From Monodelphis domestica (Eukaryota > Chordata > Mammalia > Didelphimorphia > Didelphidae), in NCBI RefSeq assembly GCF_027887165.1, contig NC_077232.1:1843662-1907661 (forward strand): DNA of 64,000 bases. Reading direction: 5' to 3'. A program made the translations under genes and the position numbers. This document shows positions 46,865 to 58,852 of the stretch, in pieces. Position 1 is the first letter of the stretch, and the number at the start of each line of letters is the position of its first letter. A model generated the notes under the pieces. That model made no database searches. It was not told the origin of the DNA and saw nothing but the letters and a program-made list of their open reading frames with translations.

Positions 46865-49800
46865 TTTATTTTTTCAGTTAAATTTAGAAACAATTTTTGA
46901 CAATTGATTTTTAAAATTTTAGAATTCAATTATTCTTCCTCCCTCTCCAAAGTGGTGAATAATTTGACATAGGTTACATTCATACTTTCATGTGATACAT
47001 ATTTCCATATTGCTCATAGCATTATAGGAGACATATAAAATAGAAATCTCATGAAGGAAATATAGTGCGAAATAGTATGTTTTGATCTGCACTCAGATTC
47101 CAGCAGTTCTTTCTTTGGCTGTGGATGGAATTTTAACCATGAGTCTTTTGTGTTTATCTTGGGAATTGCTTTGATGATAATGGTTTAGTCCTTCACCGTT
47201 TCTTACCACACAGTATTTCTCTTATTGCAAACATTATTCTCATGGTTCTGCTTACTCATTCTGTATCAGTTATTATATATATTTCCAGGCTTTTCTGAAC
47301 CCATTCTGCTCATAATTCCTTATGGTACAATAGTATTCCATCACAACTCGATACCACAACTTGTTCATTCCCCAAGTGATGGACAGTTTCCAGTTCTATG
47401 CCACTGTGAAAAGAGCTACTACAAATATTTTGATTTAGGCAGGTCTTTTCTCCTTATTCTTATCTCTTTAGTGTACAGACCCAGCAGTGGTATTGCTGGG
47501 TCAAAGAGTATGCATAGTTTTGTGGCCCGATAAGCCTGGTTTTATATTACTCTCCAGAGTAGTTGTATCATTCACAGTTCCATCAATAGTGTATTAGTGT
47601 CCCAATTTTCCCACATCCTCTCCAACACTTATCATTTCCCATTTTGGTCATCTGGTAGGTGTGAGGTAGTATTTCAGAGCATTTCTCTAATCAATAGTGA
47701 TACAGAGCATTTTTCATATGCTTATGGATAGTTTTAATGTCTCTCTCTAACAACTGCCTATTCATATCCCTTGACCATTTTTAAACTGAAGAATGCTTTA
47801 TATTCTTATAATTTTGACTTCGTTCTTTACAGATTTGAGAGATGTATCTTTTGTCAGAAATGCTTGCTATAAGATTTTTCTCCTCACGCTTGTTTCTTAC
47901 TTTTTAATCTTGATTGCATTGTTTTTATTTGTACAAAAACTTTTAAATGTAATGTAATCAAAACTATCTATTTAATTTTTGTAACATTCTCTGCCTTGTT
48001 TGATCATAAATTCCTCTTATTCCTAAGTCTGATCAGTAAACTTCTCCATGTTCCCCTTATTTGTTTATGGTGTCTTTATTTATAGATCAAGTATCCATTT
48101 TATCTTTATCCTGGTGTATGGTGTGAGGTGTCGGTCCATGCCTAGTGTCTGTGATACTGCTTTCTGGTTTTCCCAGAAAACCAGATATTTTGTCAGATAG
48201 TGAATTCTTTTCCCCAAAACTTAAATCTTTGGCTTTATAGAACATTAAGTTGCAGTAGATATTAATTGCTGCATGTTGATTGCATAATCTATTCCACTGA
48301 TTCATCTTTCTATGTTTTAGCCAGTACCAAATTGTCTTGATGATTACTATTTCATCATATACTTTGAGGACAGATTTAGCCAGGCCTCCTTTTTTTGTCC
48401 CCCCACCCCCAGTAATTCCCTTGATATCCTTGGACTTTTGTTCTTCCAGATGGATTTCTTTGTTATTTTTTTTCTAGTTCTATGCAATAATTTTTGAGTA
48501 GTTTGGTATGGCACTAAACAGATAAATTAATTTAGGTAGGATTGCCATTTTCACTATGTAGGCTTGGCCTATCCATGAGGGATTAATGTTTTTTTTCCAG
48601 TTGGTTAGGTCTGATTTTATTTGTTTGAAAAGTGTTTGTAATTGTGCTCATATAATTGCTGAGTTTATTTTGTTAGGTATATACCCAGGTTTTTATATTG
48701 TCTAGATTTATTTTGAATAGAATTTCTTTTTCTTTCTCTTGTTGAATTTTAGTGGTGATAAATACAAATGATGAGTATTTGTATGGGTTTATTTTGTATC
48801 CTGTGATTTACAAAAAATGTTAATTATTTCTATTGGTTCTTTGTGTTTGTTTGATTCTCTAGAGTTCTCTAGGTACACCACCATATCATCTGAGAACAGG
48901 GATAACTTAATTTTTTATTGCCTATTCTAATTCCTTCAATTTATTTTTCTGCTCTTATTGATATAGCAAATCTTTTTAGTATGATATCAAAAAATGGTGG
49001 TGATAATGGGTATTATTGCTTTCCCTCAATCTTATTAGGAAGGGTTTTATTTTATCCCCATTATAAATAATGCTTGCTGATGGTTTTAGATAGATGCCAT
49101 TTATCACTTTAAAGAAGATTCCCTTCATTCCAGTGTTTTTAAAGAGTTTTTTTAAAGGAATGGATGTTGTATTTTGTCAAATGTTTGTATTGCATCTATT
49201 GAAATAATCCTGTGATTTCTGTTGATTTTATTATTGATATGATCAACTATGCTGATGTTTTCCTGATATTGAACCATCCCCGCAATCCTGGTAGAAAACC
49301 CACCTGATTGTGCTGTATGATTCTTGTGAGAAAATATTTTAATCTCACTAATATTTTATTTAAAATGTTTGCATGAATGTTTATTAGGGAGATTGATCTA
49401 TAGTTTTCTTTCTCTGTCTTATCTCTTTCTAGTTTAGTTATCAGTACTATATTTGTATTATAAAAAGAATTTGGAAGGATTCCTTCTTCATCTATTTTTC
49501 TAAATAGTTTATGTGATATTGGAGTTAGTTCTCTGAAGAGTTGGTAAAATTAATTTATGAATCTATCTGGCCCTATGTCTTTTTTTCTTAAGGAGTTCTT
49601 TGATGGTTTATTTAATTTTTTTTCTGTGATGGGGTTTTTTATTCTATTTCCTCCTTTTTTTTCAATCTAGGTAGTTTAAATTTTCTAAGTATTCATCTGT
49701 TTAATTTAGATGGTCAGATTTCTTGGCATGTAGTTAGGCAAAAAAAAACAAACAACTGCCAATCATTGCTTTAATTTCTTCTTCATTGGTTATGATTTTA

Positions 49801-50705
49801 CCTTTTTTCATTTTTGATACTGGAATTTTAATTTTCTTTTTTCTTTTTTTTGATCAAGTTAACCAATGGTTTATCTATTTATTTTTTCACAGAACCAACT
49901 TCTTGCCTTATTTGTTCATCCAATTGTTTTAAATTTTCAATTTCATTAATCTCTGCCTTGATTTTCAGGAATTTCTAATTTAGTATTTAATTGGGGATTT
50001 TACACTTTCCCCCCTAACTTTTTAGTTTTATGCCCAATTCATTGATCTGTTTTTTTGTCTGCTTTATGTATATAAATATTAAGAGCCTTGAATTTTTCTA
50101 TAAGTACTATTTGGGCTGTATCTCATAAATTTTGACATGGCTCCTCATTGTCATTATACTTAATGAATTTGTTGATTGTTTCTATGAAATGTTCTTTGAC
50201 CCATTCATTTTTGAGAAGATTGTTTAGTTTCCAAGTAATTTTTAGTCTTTCTACTGTCCTTTATTAAGTGTATTTTTATTGTATTATGGTCTGAAAATTA
50301 TGCATTTAATAACATTTCTGCTTTTCCATATTTGGATGTGAGGTTTTTATGCCCTATTATGTATTTGGTTTTTGTAAATGTGCCATGTACTCCTGGGAAA
50401 AACGTGTATTCCTTTCTATTCCCATTCATTTTTCTCCAGAGATCTATCTTGTCCAGATTTTCTAAAGTTATATTACCTCATAACTTCTTTCTTGTTTATT
50501 TTTTAGTTGGATTCATTTACTTCTATAAGGGGAAGTTTGAAGTTCACTACTAGTTTTATTATCAATTTCCTCCTGTAACTCTTGTAGTTTTTCCTTTAGG
50601 AATCTAGACACTTTGCCATTTGGTACATTTATGTTTAATACTGATATGTTTCATTATCTATAGTCATTTTTATCATATTATAATTTTCTTCTTTGGTTCT
50701 TATTA
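46865..50705 (-). mobile_element. Long decayed L1, most of ORF2 and the 3' UTR
   Basis: About 3.8 kb of antisense L1: the 3' UTR lies near 46900-47250 and ORF2 runs to about 50700, where the sequence corresponds to the endonuclease region (TTTATGTTTAATACTGATAT, then TTCTTTGGTTCTTATTA). Many stops and shifts, so no long frame. Its missing 5' part lies directly beside it in the opposite orientation. Confidence 0.8.
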
Positions 50706-52737
50706 GCCCATTCTACTGGTGGAAGCATGCAAAGCAGCCACACCCTTATAGAAGATTCTCAAATTTGTTGATGAGGGAAGATGGAGGAGTAACTAGGGCA
50801 GCACCTCACCATTTTACCATGAAAATTTTCTCCAACCCAAGAGTAAAATATCACCACAAAATGAACACAGGAGTTAAAGAACCAACAGGGACAGACAGAA
50901 ACAACCTTCAGAAAAAAAGAAAACTCCAAAAGGTAGTCAGAGATCCTTTGGTGAACTTAGGTGAGAGGGGAGTGGAACTAGCAGGGGGCATAACAGCCAG
51001 TGAAGAGCAAACCAAGAGCAAACCACACCCTCAGTGCCCCACACATCTGCGCTCACAGGTTCTAAACCTAAGCTAAGTCAAACCCTGAAATCCTTCTGGG
51101 CAAAAAGAGGTCCAAGTCAATTAAAACCCCTTGAAGTCACAACCCTGTGGAGAAGTTTGGAGTCCCAGCCAGGGTAATCTGGGCTGAAGGGGGTCAAGGC
51201 ACATGGGCACGGGGTGAGGGCATAATTCATGGTTTGTGGTGAGGACACAGTTCTCAGGGGGAGCCTCCCCAGAATCTTTTTGCCTAAAACTAAGGGTGGA
51301 GCTTCAGGACAGAGCAATCAAGGATGTGCCTGATTGAATCAAGAACACCTTGAGACCAAAAATATAAAACTTTGAAAGCCTAAGCCTGGGGCTAGAATCT
51401 GATCAGTACCTGACCTAATCAAGTTCAGACTGAGATCAAAATCTTACACCTAAGCCTGAGGAGTTTTTAAGCTATCAGCATCTCAAGGGTCAATTGAATC
51501 AGCAGGGAGAGGGGACTCTCAGAGCTCTCAGCCCTCAGACCATCTGGTAAACTAGCAACAACCCAGAAAATAAGCCAAAAATAACATCAAGGAAGAACTG
51601 AAGTTTAAGAGGGTACTCCAACTCCCCAGAAAACAGAGCCTTACTATAATTAGATAGGAAAAATGAGCAACAATCAAAAAAAGTACCTAATTCTAAAGAC
51701 TTTTTATGGAGACAAAGAGCAAGGTGCAGACATAGAAAGGGACATTGAAAGCAAAAGAAACACACACAGAGTAAAAAAAAATGTGGATTGGACACAGATT
51801 CTGGAAGATCTCAAAAAAGACTTCAAAACCCAATTATTAAAGGTAGAGGAAAAGTGAGGAAGAGAAATGAAAGTGATGCAAGAAGAAATGAAAGGTGATG
51901 CAAGAAGGAATGGGCCAATTGAAAAAGGAGAACCAAAAACTGACAGAGGAAAACCAGATCTTAAAAATCAGAATTGATTATCTAGAAACCAATCATTTTA
52001 TGAGATATCAAGAAACAATAAAGTAGAATCAAAGGAATGAAAAAAAACAGGGGAAAACATGAAATATCATATTGAAAAAAAAAACAGACCTAGAAAATAG
52101 ATCTAGGAGATACAATCTGAGGATTTGGATATCATATTATAAGAAATTATCAAAGAAAACTGCCCAGAGATCCTTGAACAAGAAAATAAAATTGAAATTA
52201 AAAGAATTCATAGATTGCCTTCAGAGAGAGATCCTCAATTAACAACTTCCAGGAATGTAATAGGCAAATTCAAGAGCCACCAAGCCAAGGAAAAAGTAGT
52301 TCAAGCAGCCAGAAAGAAAGTATTCAAATACCATGGGGCTACAATCAGGATCACATAGAACCTAGCAGCTTCTGCATTAAAGGATCGAAATGGAATATAT
52401 TCAGATAGACGAAAGGTTTGGGTTTACAATCCAGAGTCACCTATCCATCAAAATTGAGTATAATCTTTCAGGAGGAAAAAAATGGTCATTCAATAAAATA
52501 GAAGATTTCTAATCATTCCTAAGGAATAAGTCAGACCTAAACAAAAAATCTGAAGGTCAAATATGAGACACAAGAGAAGCTCAGAAAGGTAAATAAGAGA
52601 AAATTTAAGGGACTCATTAAGGTAAAGATGTCTATATGTCTACATGGAAAGATTTCTATAATTCTCAAAAATTACTCTTAGTAGTAGAGAAGATAGAAGG
52701 AATTTACTCAGAAAGAGGGTAGAAAAGTAAGCTGATT

Positions 52738-52835
52738 ATGATGTTATGATATATATGATGATATGATTTATATGTAAATGTGATGATATGGAACAATATA
52801 TATGTATGATATGATATGTATGCATATATGTGACA
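52738..52835. repeat. ATATG-rich simple repeat
   Basis: Degenerate TGATATG / TATATG units within the L1 inter-ORF region. Confidence 0.7.
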
Positions 52836-53103
52836 CATAAAAAATCAATCAAGGGCTGAAAGAGAGGGTTGCACTGAGAGAAAAGGGAAGGGGGAGAAAG
52901 AATAGGGTAAATTATATAACATAAAGAGGTGAGAAAAATCAATACAGAGAGGGGAGGATAAGGGTGGTGATGGGTAATACCTAAACTTTATTCTCTTTGT
53001 AACTGGCTCAGAGAGGGAAAAACGAGTATACTCAATGGGGCATAGCATTCTATCTCATCCTACAGAGAAATAGAAGGTAGAAGGGGAACAAGACAAGGGA
53101 AAT

Positions 53104-53139
53104 GTGTGTGTGTGTGTGTGTGTGTGTGTTTGTGTGTGG
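53104..53139. repeat. (TG)n microsatellite
   Basis: About 17 TG units with one T interruption. Confidence 0.9.
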
Positions 53140-53356
53140 TAATTGAAAGGAAGGGGAACTGGGGGCTGACAAAAAGCAGAATACTGGTGATGATGAATAG
53201 AGTAAAAGGGAATAGAGCAGGATCCAAAGGGGATAATACAATGGAGGACAATACACAGTTAGTAATCAATCATAATGCTTAATGTGAATGGGATGAACTC
53301 ACCCTTTAAACAGAAGCACATAGCAGTGTGGATTAAAAATCAGAATCCTAGTATGT

Positions 53357-54333
53357 TGTGTTGAAAGCCATCATATTCTCACTGTCTGACACAGTCTCAG
53401 TTTGGAAAATGAGGCACCCACTCAGTCCCCCTCTGTGTGACTTCTCCCACTAACTTCTCTTACTAATTAAATTGTTATGACTATTGCTCTTTCCCCAGTA
53501 TAGGAGAAATAATATGAGAGCAAATACTTACAGGATCAACACACATATGTCCCACTTTAATTCCCCCAGGTTATTACTCCAAAAATCATATGCACAGAAT
53601 TAAAACCTAAAGATCATTGCCCACTATCCCTTCCTTTCCCTCTTAACAGAGTTACACTTAGATGCCCCTCACCCATTGCAGGCCAGGCATGACAGGAACA
53701 TCAATCACTCCTCTAAAACACAAACTGCTGACACACTTTACTAAATCTGTTTGTGAACAATAATCAGACAACACCACCAAGTGCCTGAGTGAAACATAAA
53801 GAAAAATGCAACTTAGAAATTAGAAAGATATCTGATTCTTGTCTCCCTTAAAGTTACCCTTTAATCCTGTTCCTAGCTGTGAAATGTTTTGTTATCCATC
53901 TCCTAAGTAATTCTGATTGATTATGAAAGCTGAGCAAAAGCAACAATGATTTTCTTAGCTGGTCATCCCACAGGTCAGAGGGAACTAACCTCCAGATCAC
54001 CCTGTCTATGTCATTTATCTCCATCATGAATTTCTCTGTTGTAGCAACATGGTAAATGATCACAGAATGTTGATTAAGCAGTTTATTAATGTGTGACATA
54101 TCCAATTACTTGCTAGAAATCATTTATGTTGAAAAATGATTGTGTGCCAGAAAAGCATGTACTCACTGAAGCTATATAATAAACATGAGCTCTGTGCCTG
54201 GTGGAACATCTTGGTGACACTTAAGCACAAAGTTCTGAGCTCTGAGTTGTCTACCATCTCATTATTTGTCTAAGCCATCCTATCTAGACAGAAAAGGACC
54301 CCCAGCTTTGAGAAAGCACTGGTGGGACTTTCA
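53357..54333 (+). mobile_element. LTR-like insertion in the L1, about 977 bp
   Basis: It separates two adjacent pieces of L1 endonuclease sequence (ending at 53356, resuming at 54340). Ends TGTGTTGAAAG and GGACTTTCA fit TG...CA. AATAAA at 54178-54183 in GCTATATAATAAACATG suggests plus orientation. The flanks GTATGT and TAATGT match only partly, so the exact borders are uncertain. Confidence 0.6.
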
Positions 54334-54404
54334 ATAATGTTTACAAGAAACACATTTAAATTGGTTCCTTTGGATTATGTGAGAGACTCTGGAATAATGA
54401 ACAG

Positions 54405-54550
54405 ATCCCTGGACTTTGAGTCAGGAAAATCTGGGTTAAAATTCTGCCTCTAGCAGAATGCTGGGGAGTTAATGTACCTTCCCTAAGCTATTTCTGAGTT
54501 TCCTCATGTTTCAAATGGGGAAAATAGGAACACCTACATTCTAGGTGAAA
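54405..54550 (+). repeat. MIR-like SINE
   Basis: CTTTGAGTCAGGAAAATCTG, GAGTTTCCTCATGTTTCAAATG and GGGGAAAATAGG fit the CORE-SINE pattern. 54551-54760 is unassigned. Confidence 0.6.
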
Positions 54551-54761
54551 TAAGAAATCCATCCAATCTGGTAACAACTCATGTGGAGACCTGGCGAGGC
54601 TACTTGCAGATGTGTACAATGGAGTGACGACATTTACCTGTCCCCTTCAGAGCATGGACAGGGAGGTTCTTTGACTGAGCCCTCTTGGCTTTTGGTGTTA
54701 TAAAGAAACTACCTTTTTTGTTGACTTCTGAGTCAGAACTGAATGTAGATGTAAGAGGAAG

Positions 54762-54792
<31 letters not shown>

Positions 54793-54832
54793 GAGACTGA
54801 GACACACACACATACACAGATAGAGAGATAGA
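54762..54832. repeat. CA/GATA microsatellite at the edge of duplication copy B
   Basis: CA units, then CAGACAGAGACTGAGACACA and AGATAGAGAGATAGAG. It occupies the same relative place as the 960-bp tract beside copy A. Confidence 0.85.
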
Positions 54833-54914
54833 GTACCCTCTTTGCCTGAATTGGTACCAGATAGAGTATACTGTGTGTGTTCTACTCTAAGGAAAGGGCA
54901 CAGCTTATTTTTAT

Positions 54915-55070
54915 TTTTAAACCCTCATTTTCTATCTTAGTAACAACCCTAAGTCAGAAGGGCAGCAGCTAGGCCAACAGGAGCCACTGCCTTGCCCAGG
55001 GTCACACACCCAGAAAGTATGGGAGGCCAGATTTTAACCCAAGTCCTCCTGCCTCCAAGCCCTGTACTAG
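54915..55070 (-). repeat. Diverged tRNA-derived SINE
   Basis: AAACCCTCATTTTCTATCTTAG, CTTGCCCAGGGTCACACAC and CCTGCCTCCAAGCCCTG in antisense order. Confidence 0.65.
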
Positions 55071-56180
55071 ATCTATCCTTCATGGCATTTACCTGGCCCT
55101 GAATGAATTCACTTGTAAACTTTGTAAAGTACTTTGCAAATCCTCCTGTTGGGTTCAATTGTTACTCTAAGCTAAAAAAGTTTTCCATTTTCTAACAAAA
55201 TATTCAGAAATCTTGATTATGCGGAAAATCCTCCTGAGCAATTCTATGACTCCTCTCTGATCAGTGGGGTAGAAAATGGATTTCTTTACTTGTTAAGGAA
55301 AAGGCTGAAAGACAAGATTCTGAGCATAATTGATTTATCCCAAGAACAGCTATTATAATAGTTCACTGGCTATCAGATCTCTCGGTTAGATCAGAGACCA
55401 ATAAATGATGTACAGAGACTATAGTGAGAAAGAGAAACTGACAGAGGAGGACTTACATCAAAGGGTGGTTTAAGATGTTATATTACGAGGATGTGATATA
55501 CAGTAGTCAAAAACCAGAGAAGTTGAGGATTTGCAAGACATGAGGCTGGATCGGTCCTATGCCATAGCTCGGGCTCGGCTCACGTGGACTTTACCACCTT
55601 TCGATGGCACAGTCTTGTGTGAGCAGTGCTGGCAGCTTTGTGGTTGTGTGGCCAAGAAGAGAGCTTTTCAGAAAGCCCAGAAACGTGTTCTTCAGATTAC
55701 GACCAAACATATTCTTACTTAATAAAGGATATCATTTCCTTCAAAATTAGTCTATAACTAAATGGTGATTAATTGGGTGTTACTGGTAGAAGCGACTTAA
55801 TTTCTAAGAAAACGTCTGTGTTGGCATGATTTAGGTGCCACACTTGGCTGACAGCTGGGCTGTCTTAAGCTCCCTGGCAAACATCGCCCTTTCTGAGGCA
55901 GGTTTCTAAGTCTTGTGTTCTAGACTTGTGTTGCCCCTGTTGCCTCTTCCCGTCAGGGGCCATTGGAGCCACCAGGAGAATATACAGGAATGCTGATGGC
56001 ACGCGAACGTTATTGAGCATCTATCCGTGCAGCCAAAGCCACGTTGAACTGCAGCACATGAATAGAATGCACATCGCTGAGAGGAACCTAGATGTTTTGT
56101 TTCCTTTCCAGGGATAATCTCTTCCTGTCGAAGTCAGATGAGATAACAATAGTCCATCCCTTGGGAGAGGGCTTGGCTCA

Positions 56181-56424
56181 TCTTGTTCAGTCTTTTCAGT
56201 CCTGTGTGCCACTTCATGACCACATTTGTGGTTTCCTTGGCAAAGATACTGGAGTGGTTGGCCATGTCCTTCTCCAGCTCATTTTACAGATGAAGAAACC
56301 AATGAAAACAGGGTTGAGGGACTTGCCCCGGGTCACACAGTTATGAACTATCTGAAGCTGGATTTGAATCCAGGTCCTTCTGACTCTGGACCTGTTGTTT
56401 TACCCACTTTGCCACCTGCAGCAC
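56181..56424 (-). repeat. Marsupial CORE-type SINE shared by both duplication copies
   Basis: GGCAAAGATACTGGAGTGG, CCAGCTCATTTTACAGATGA and ACTTTGCCACCTGC. Orthologous in position to 33175-33412. Confidence 0.8.
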
Positions 56425-56796
56425 TAGCTGATCAGTTGCCTCATAGAAGCATAATATAGATGCTTATTCCCTTCTTTGCCTCCTAATTTTAGGGAAAAGT
56501 GTAGCTTTCTCTTGTTGGGGGCTTGGCTTTCTCTATCAAGGTGTCAATCACATCACACACTCCGGGAAAAGCTGAGGGAATCAATATTAGTGATTAACAG
56601 GGTCGTGGCCAAGGAACACTGGGCGCCATGGAAACGCCATGACACTTTAGTCTTGATGGCTGATTGATGCTCATGATGATGCCCATCCCATAAGGAACAG
56701 CAAGAGGGGGTGAGGCTGCCCTGCCACCGAAGGCACTGAGGTCACTGTCACTAGATTCTGTTGTAGCATCTGGGCGGTCCAGATGAGCCTGTGGTT

Positions 56797-56836
56797 CAGT
56801 GTGTGTGTGAGTGTGAGTGTGAGTGTGTGTGTGTTC
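56797..56836. repeat. GTGTGA/TG microsatellite
   Basis: Short GTGTGAGTGTGAGTG array. Confidence 0.85.
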
Positions 56837-57504
56837 CTGTACGTGTATCTCCGGAGGATGCTTGTGTGCCTGCTGTGCACTAGGTGGATCTGCGGGCGGT
56901 ACAGGCAGGCGAGAGATGGTGGGTGTGCCCCTTCCCCCGTTTTGGCCTCAGCCGGCTGCCTCCTGATGTATTATAACACTCATCACAACATATACAACAC
57001 CCCGAATCCTCTCTGGAGCCCTAATCAGGAACTGAGGCGCGCAGAGTGAAAGATTCTGGAAGGGTCGTAGAGACAGAGCGACGCAGAGATTCGGAGGCCC
57101 CGGGACGGGGGGAGAAGGGGAAAAGGAGAGAGAAGGCTGAACCCCAGCCTGACCTTTAGCTGAAGCGCTCTCCTGACCGCAGTAGGGAAGAAAGAGCAGG
57201 AAGTGCGGGGAGGTAGGGGGCAGTGCTGAGCTGGGGCCGCCTCTGCCCCTTTAGGGCAGGGGAGGCCTGAGGGAACCGAGCCTTGAGCAGTCTGAGCCGC
57301 GACTCTAGCCCTTCCTGGACAGAGGCTGACAAGGAGAGAGCAGGGAGTCATGGGGCTTTGGGGGATGGGTAGGGAGGGTGGAATGGCTTCCCGTGTTACT
57401 CCTGTCACAAGATACCCGGAGCCGCACTCCCAAGGTAAAACCTGGAGTCTTCAGCCAGCTAGCGGGCTCCAGAGTGCCGGGAACATGGAGCGGAGAGGCA
57501 GGAA

Positions 57505-57690
57505 GACCTGAATTCAAATCCAACCTGAGACACTGACGAGCTTTGGGACCCTGGGCAAGTCACTGAATGTCTGCTTGCCTCGGTTCCCGAACTGTGAAAT
57601 GGGGATGGTGGGAGCTATGGTGAGGATTAAATGAGATATTTACAAAGCGTTTCGTACCACGTCTGGCGTTTAGTAGGAGCTTAATAAATA
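57505..57690 (+). repeat. MIR-like SINE downstream of the second MRGPR gene
   Basis: TTTGGGACCCTGGGCAAGTC, GGTGAGGATTAAATGAGATA and TTTAGTAGGAGCTTAATAAA. Paralogous with 34535-34718. Confidence 0.85.
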
Positions 57691-57829
57691 CTTATTCAGC
57701 GCTTACAATTCAAACCCAGGCACCGACATCGGGGGCTGGGAAGGGGGGTCCTGGCTCACGGCTCCGGGCAGCGGGCTGGGGACAGGGGCTTACTGCCCTG
57801 GCTGCTGCGTCCGAGCCTCTGTCCCGAGC

Positions 57830-58807
57830 TCAGGAGGAAGTCTCCAGGGTGTTGGTGTGGGAGGTGTCCCCCCCCTCCGATCCCAGCTCTTGCTCGTCGC
57901 TCAGGGCCCTCCGGAGGACCGCCCTGAGGGTCTCCCTCCCTCTCCTCCGCCTTTGCCTGCCCAGGGAGAAGTAAACGAAAGGGTTCGCGCTGCTGTTCAC
58001 GCAGCCCAGGAACGAAGGGAGCCAGGCCGGCATAAATTCGAGGTCCAGCCTGCGGACGAAGATTTCGAACCCGGGGCCCACGCCGCACAGCAGGAACTCG
58101 AGGGCCGTGAGCAGCGTCAGGTGGTAGAGGCGGGGCGGCTGCCGGCGCAGGGAGCTGCACTGGACGCGGAGCACCAGCGTCAGGCTGGTCACGGCCAGCA
58201 GGCCGATGAAGAAGAAGAACCAGATGGAGTGCAGAATGACGAAGTTGAGGCAGATGGCGCCTTTGCGCGCGTGAAAACAGAGCAGGAAAAACAGACCCCA
58301 GCAGAGGCCGGCCAGAACCCACAGGACGGCGCACACCGCGGCCGACGTGTGCTTGGGCCGGTGCCGGCGGTACCAGGTGGGGAAGAGCGCGAACAGACAG
58401 CGCTGGGTGCTGATGGCCGCCCGCAGGCTCAGGCCCATGAAGTAAGACATGAACGTGACGCAGATCCCGGCCTCGGGCAGGTCGGAGAGGAGGTTAATGG
58501 ACCTCAAGAACTTCTGTATGAAGAGCTCCACTAGGCCGCCGAGGTAGAGGGCGTCGGCCACGGCCAGGTTGAGGATGTAGACGGAGAAGGGGTTCCTGGG
58601 GACGCGGAAGCTCAGCAGCCACAGGACGATGGTGTTCCCCACCAGCCCCAGCAGGGTGATGAGCATAGAGAAGATCTCCATCCAGTCGTCCACGTCAAAG
58701 TCTCCGTGTACCCTCCGCCCGGGATTGACAGTCCCATTTGGGTTCCTTTGCGTGCTGTTGTCCGGACTGGATCCCAGCCGCCCAGATGGGGGGGACGACA
58801 CAGCCAT
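57830..58807 (-). CDS. Mas-related G-protein-coupled receptor, divergent (325 aa)
   Basis: A second MRGPR-family receptor, paralogous to the 311-aa one and in the same orientation. Seen: N-glycosylation sites N17-S-T and N24-G-T; TM1 GN (N58); TM2 LNLAVAD (D85); TM3 ending STQRC (133-137); ALFPTWYRRHRPKH in the second intracellular loop; TM6 CGVGP (241-245); TM7 NSSANPFVY (271-279) with intact NPxxY; and a basic RRRRGRE stretch starting helix 8. The start at 58807 has the same GCCATGG context and upstream acceptor as its paralogue. Odd: Gln135 replaces the acidic residue at 3.49, Arg129 replaces Leu at 3.43, the TM6 proline is shifted by one, and the TM4 cysteine is missing (F174). The frame is intact over its full length, so I call a gene, not a pseudogene. 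Confidence 0.92.
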   Translation of the reverse strand: MAVSSPPSGRLGSSPDNSTQRNPNGTVNPGRRVHGDFDVDDWMEIFSMLITLLGLVGNTIVLWLLSFRVPRNPFSVYILNLAVADALYLGGLVELFIQKFLRSINLLSDLPEAGICVTFMSYFMGLSLRAAISTQRCLFALFPTWYRRHRPKHTSAAVCAVLWVLAGLCWGLFFLLCFHARKGAICLNFVILHSIWFFFFIGLLAVTSLTLVLRVQCSSLRRQPPRLYHLTLLTALEFLLCGVGPGFEIFVRRLDLEFMPAWLPSFLGCVNSSANPFVYFSLGRQRRRRGRETLRAVLRRALSDEQELGSEGGDTSHTNTLETSS

Positions 58808-58852
58808 GGCGCTTGGTTCCAGCCCCAGAAAACCCTGCTCGTCTCAGACACC

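Larger units (their letters stand above)
50774..54365 (+). mobile_element. L1 5' part in inverted orientation (5' UTR, ORF1, start of ORF2)
   Basis: GAGGGAAGATGGAGGAG at the left resembles an L1 start. An ORF1-like region opens at 51663 (63 codons, then stops), and Lys/Glu-rich ORF1-type sequence continues to about 52600. At 53270-53356 the frame reads NVNGMNSPFKQKHIAVWIKNQNPS, the N-terminus of L1 endonuclease. The next endonuclease piece (TTTACAAGAAACACATTTAAA) follows at 54340 after an LTR insertion. With 46865-50705 it would make one twin-primed L1. Confidence 0.7.

Noticed and set aside
57857..58534. 225-codon plus-strand frame over the second MRGPR
   Set aside because: Same shadow effect as for the first receptor, with a similar meaningless composition.
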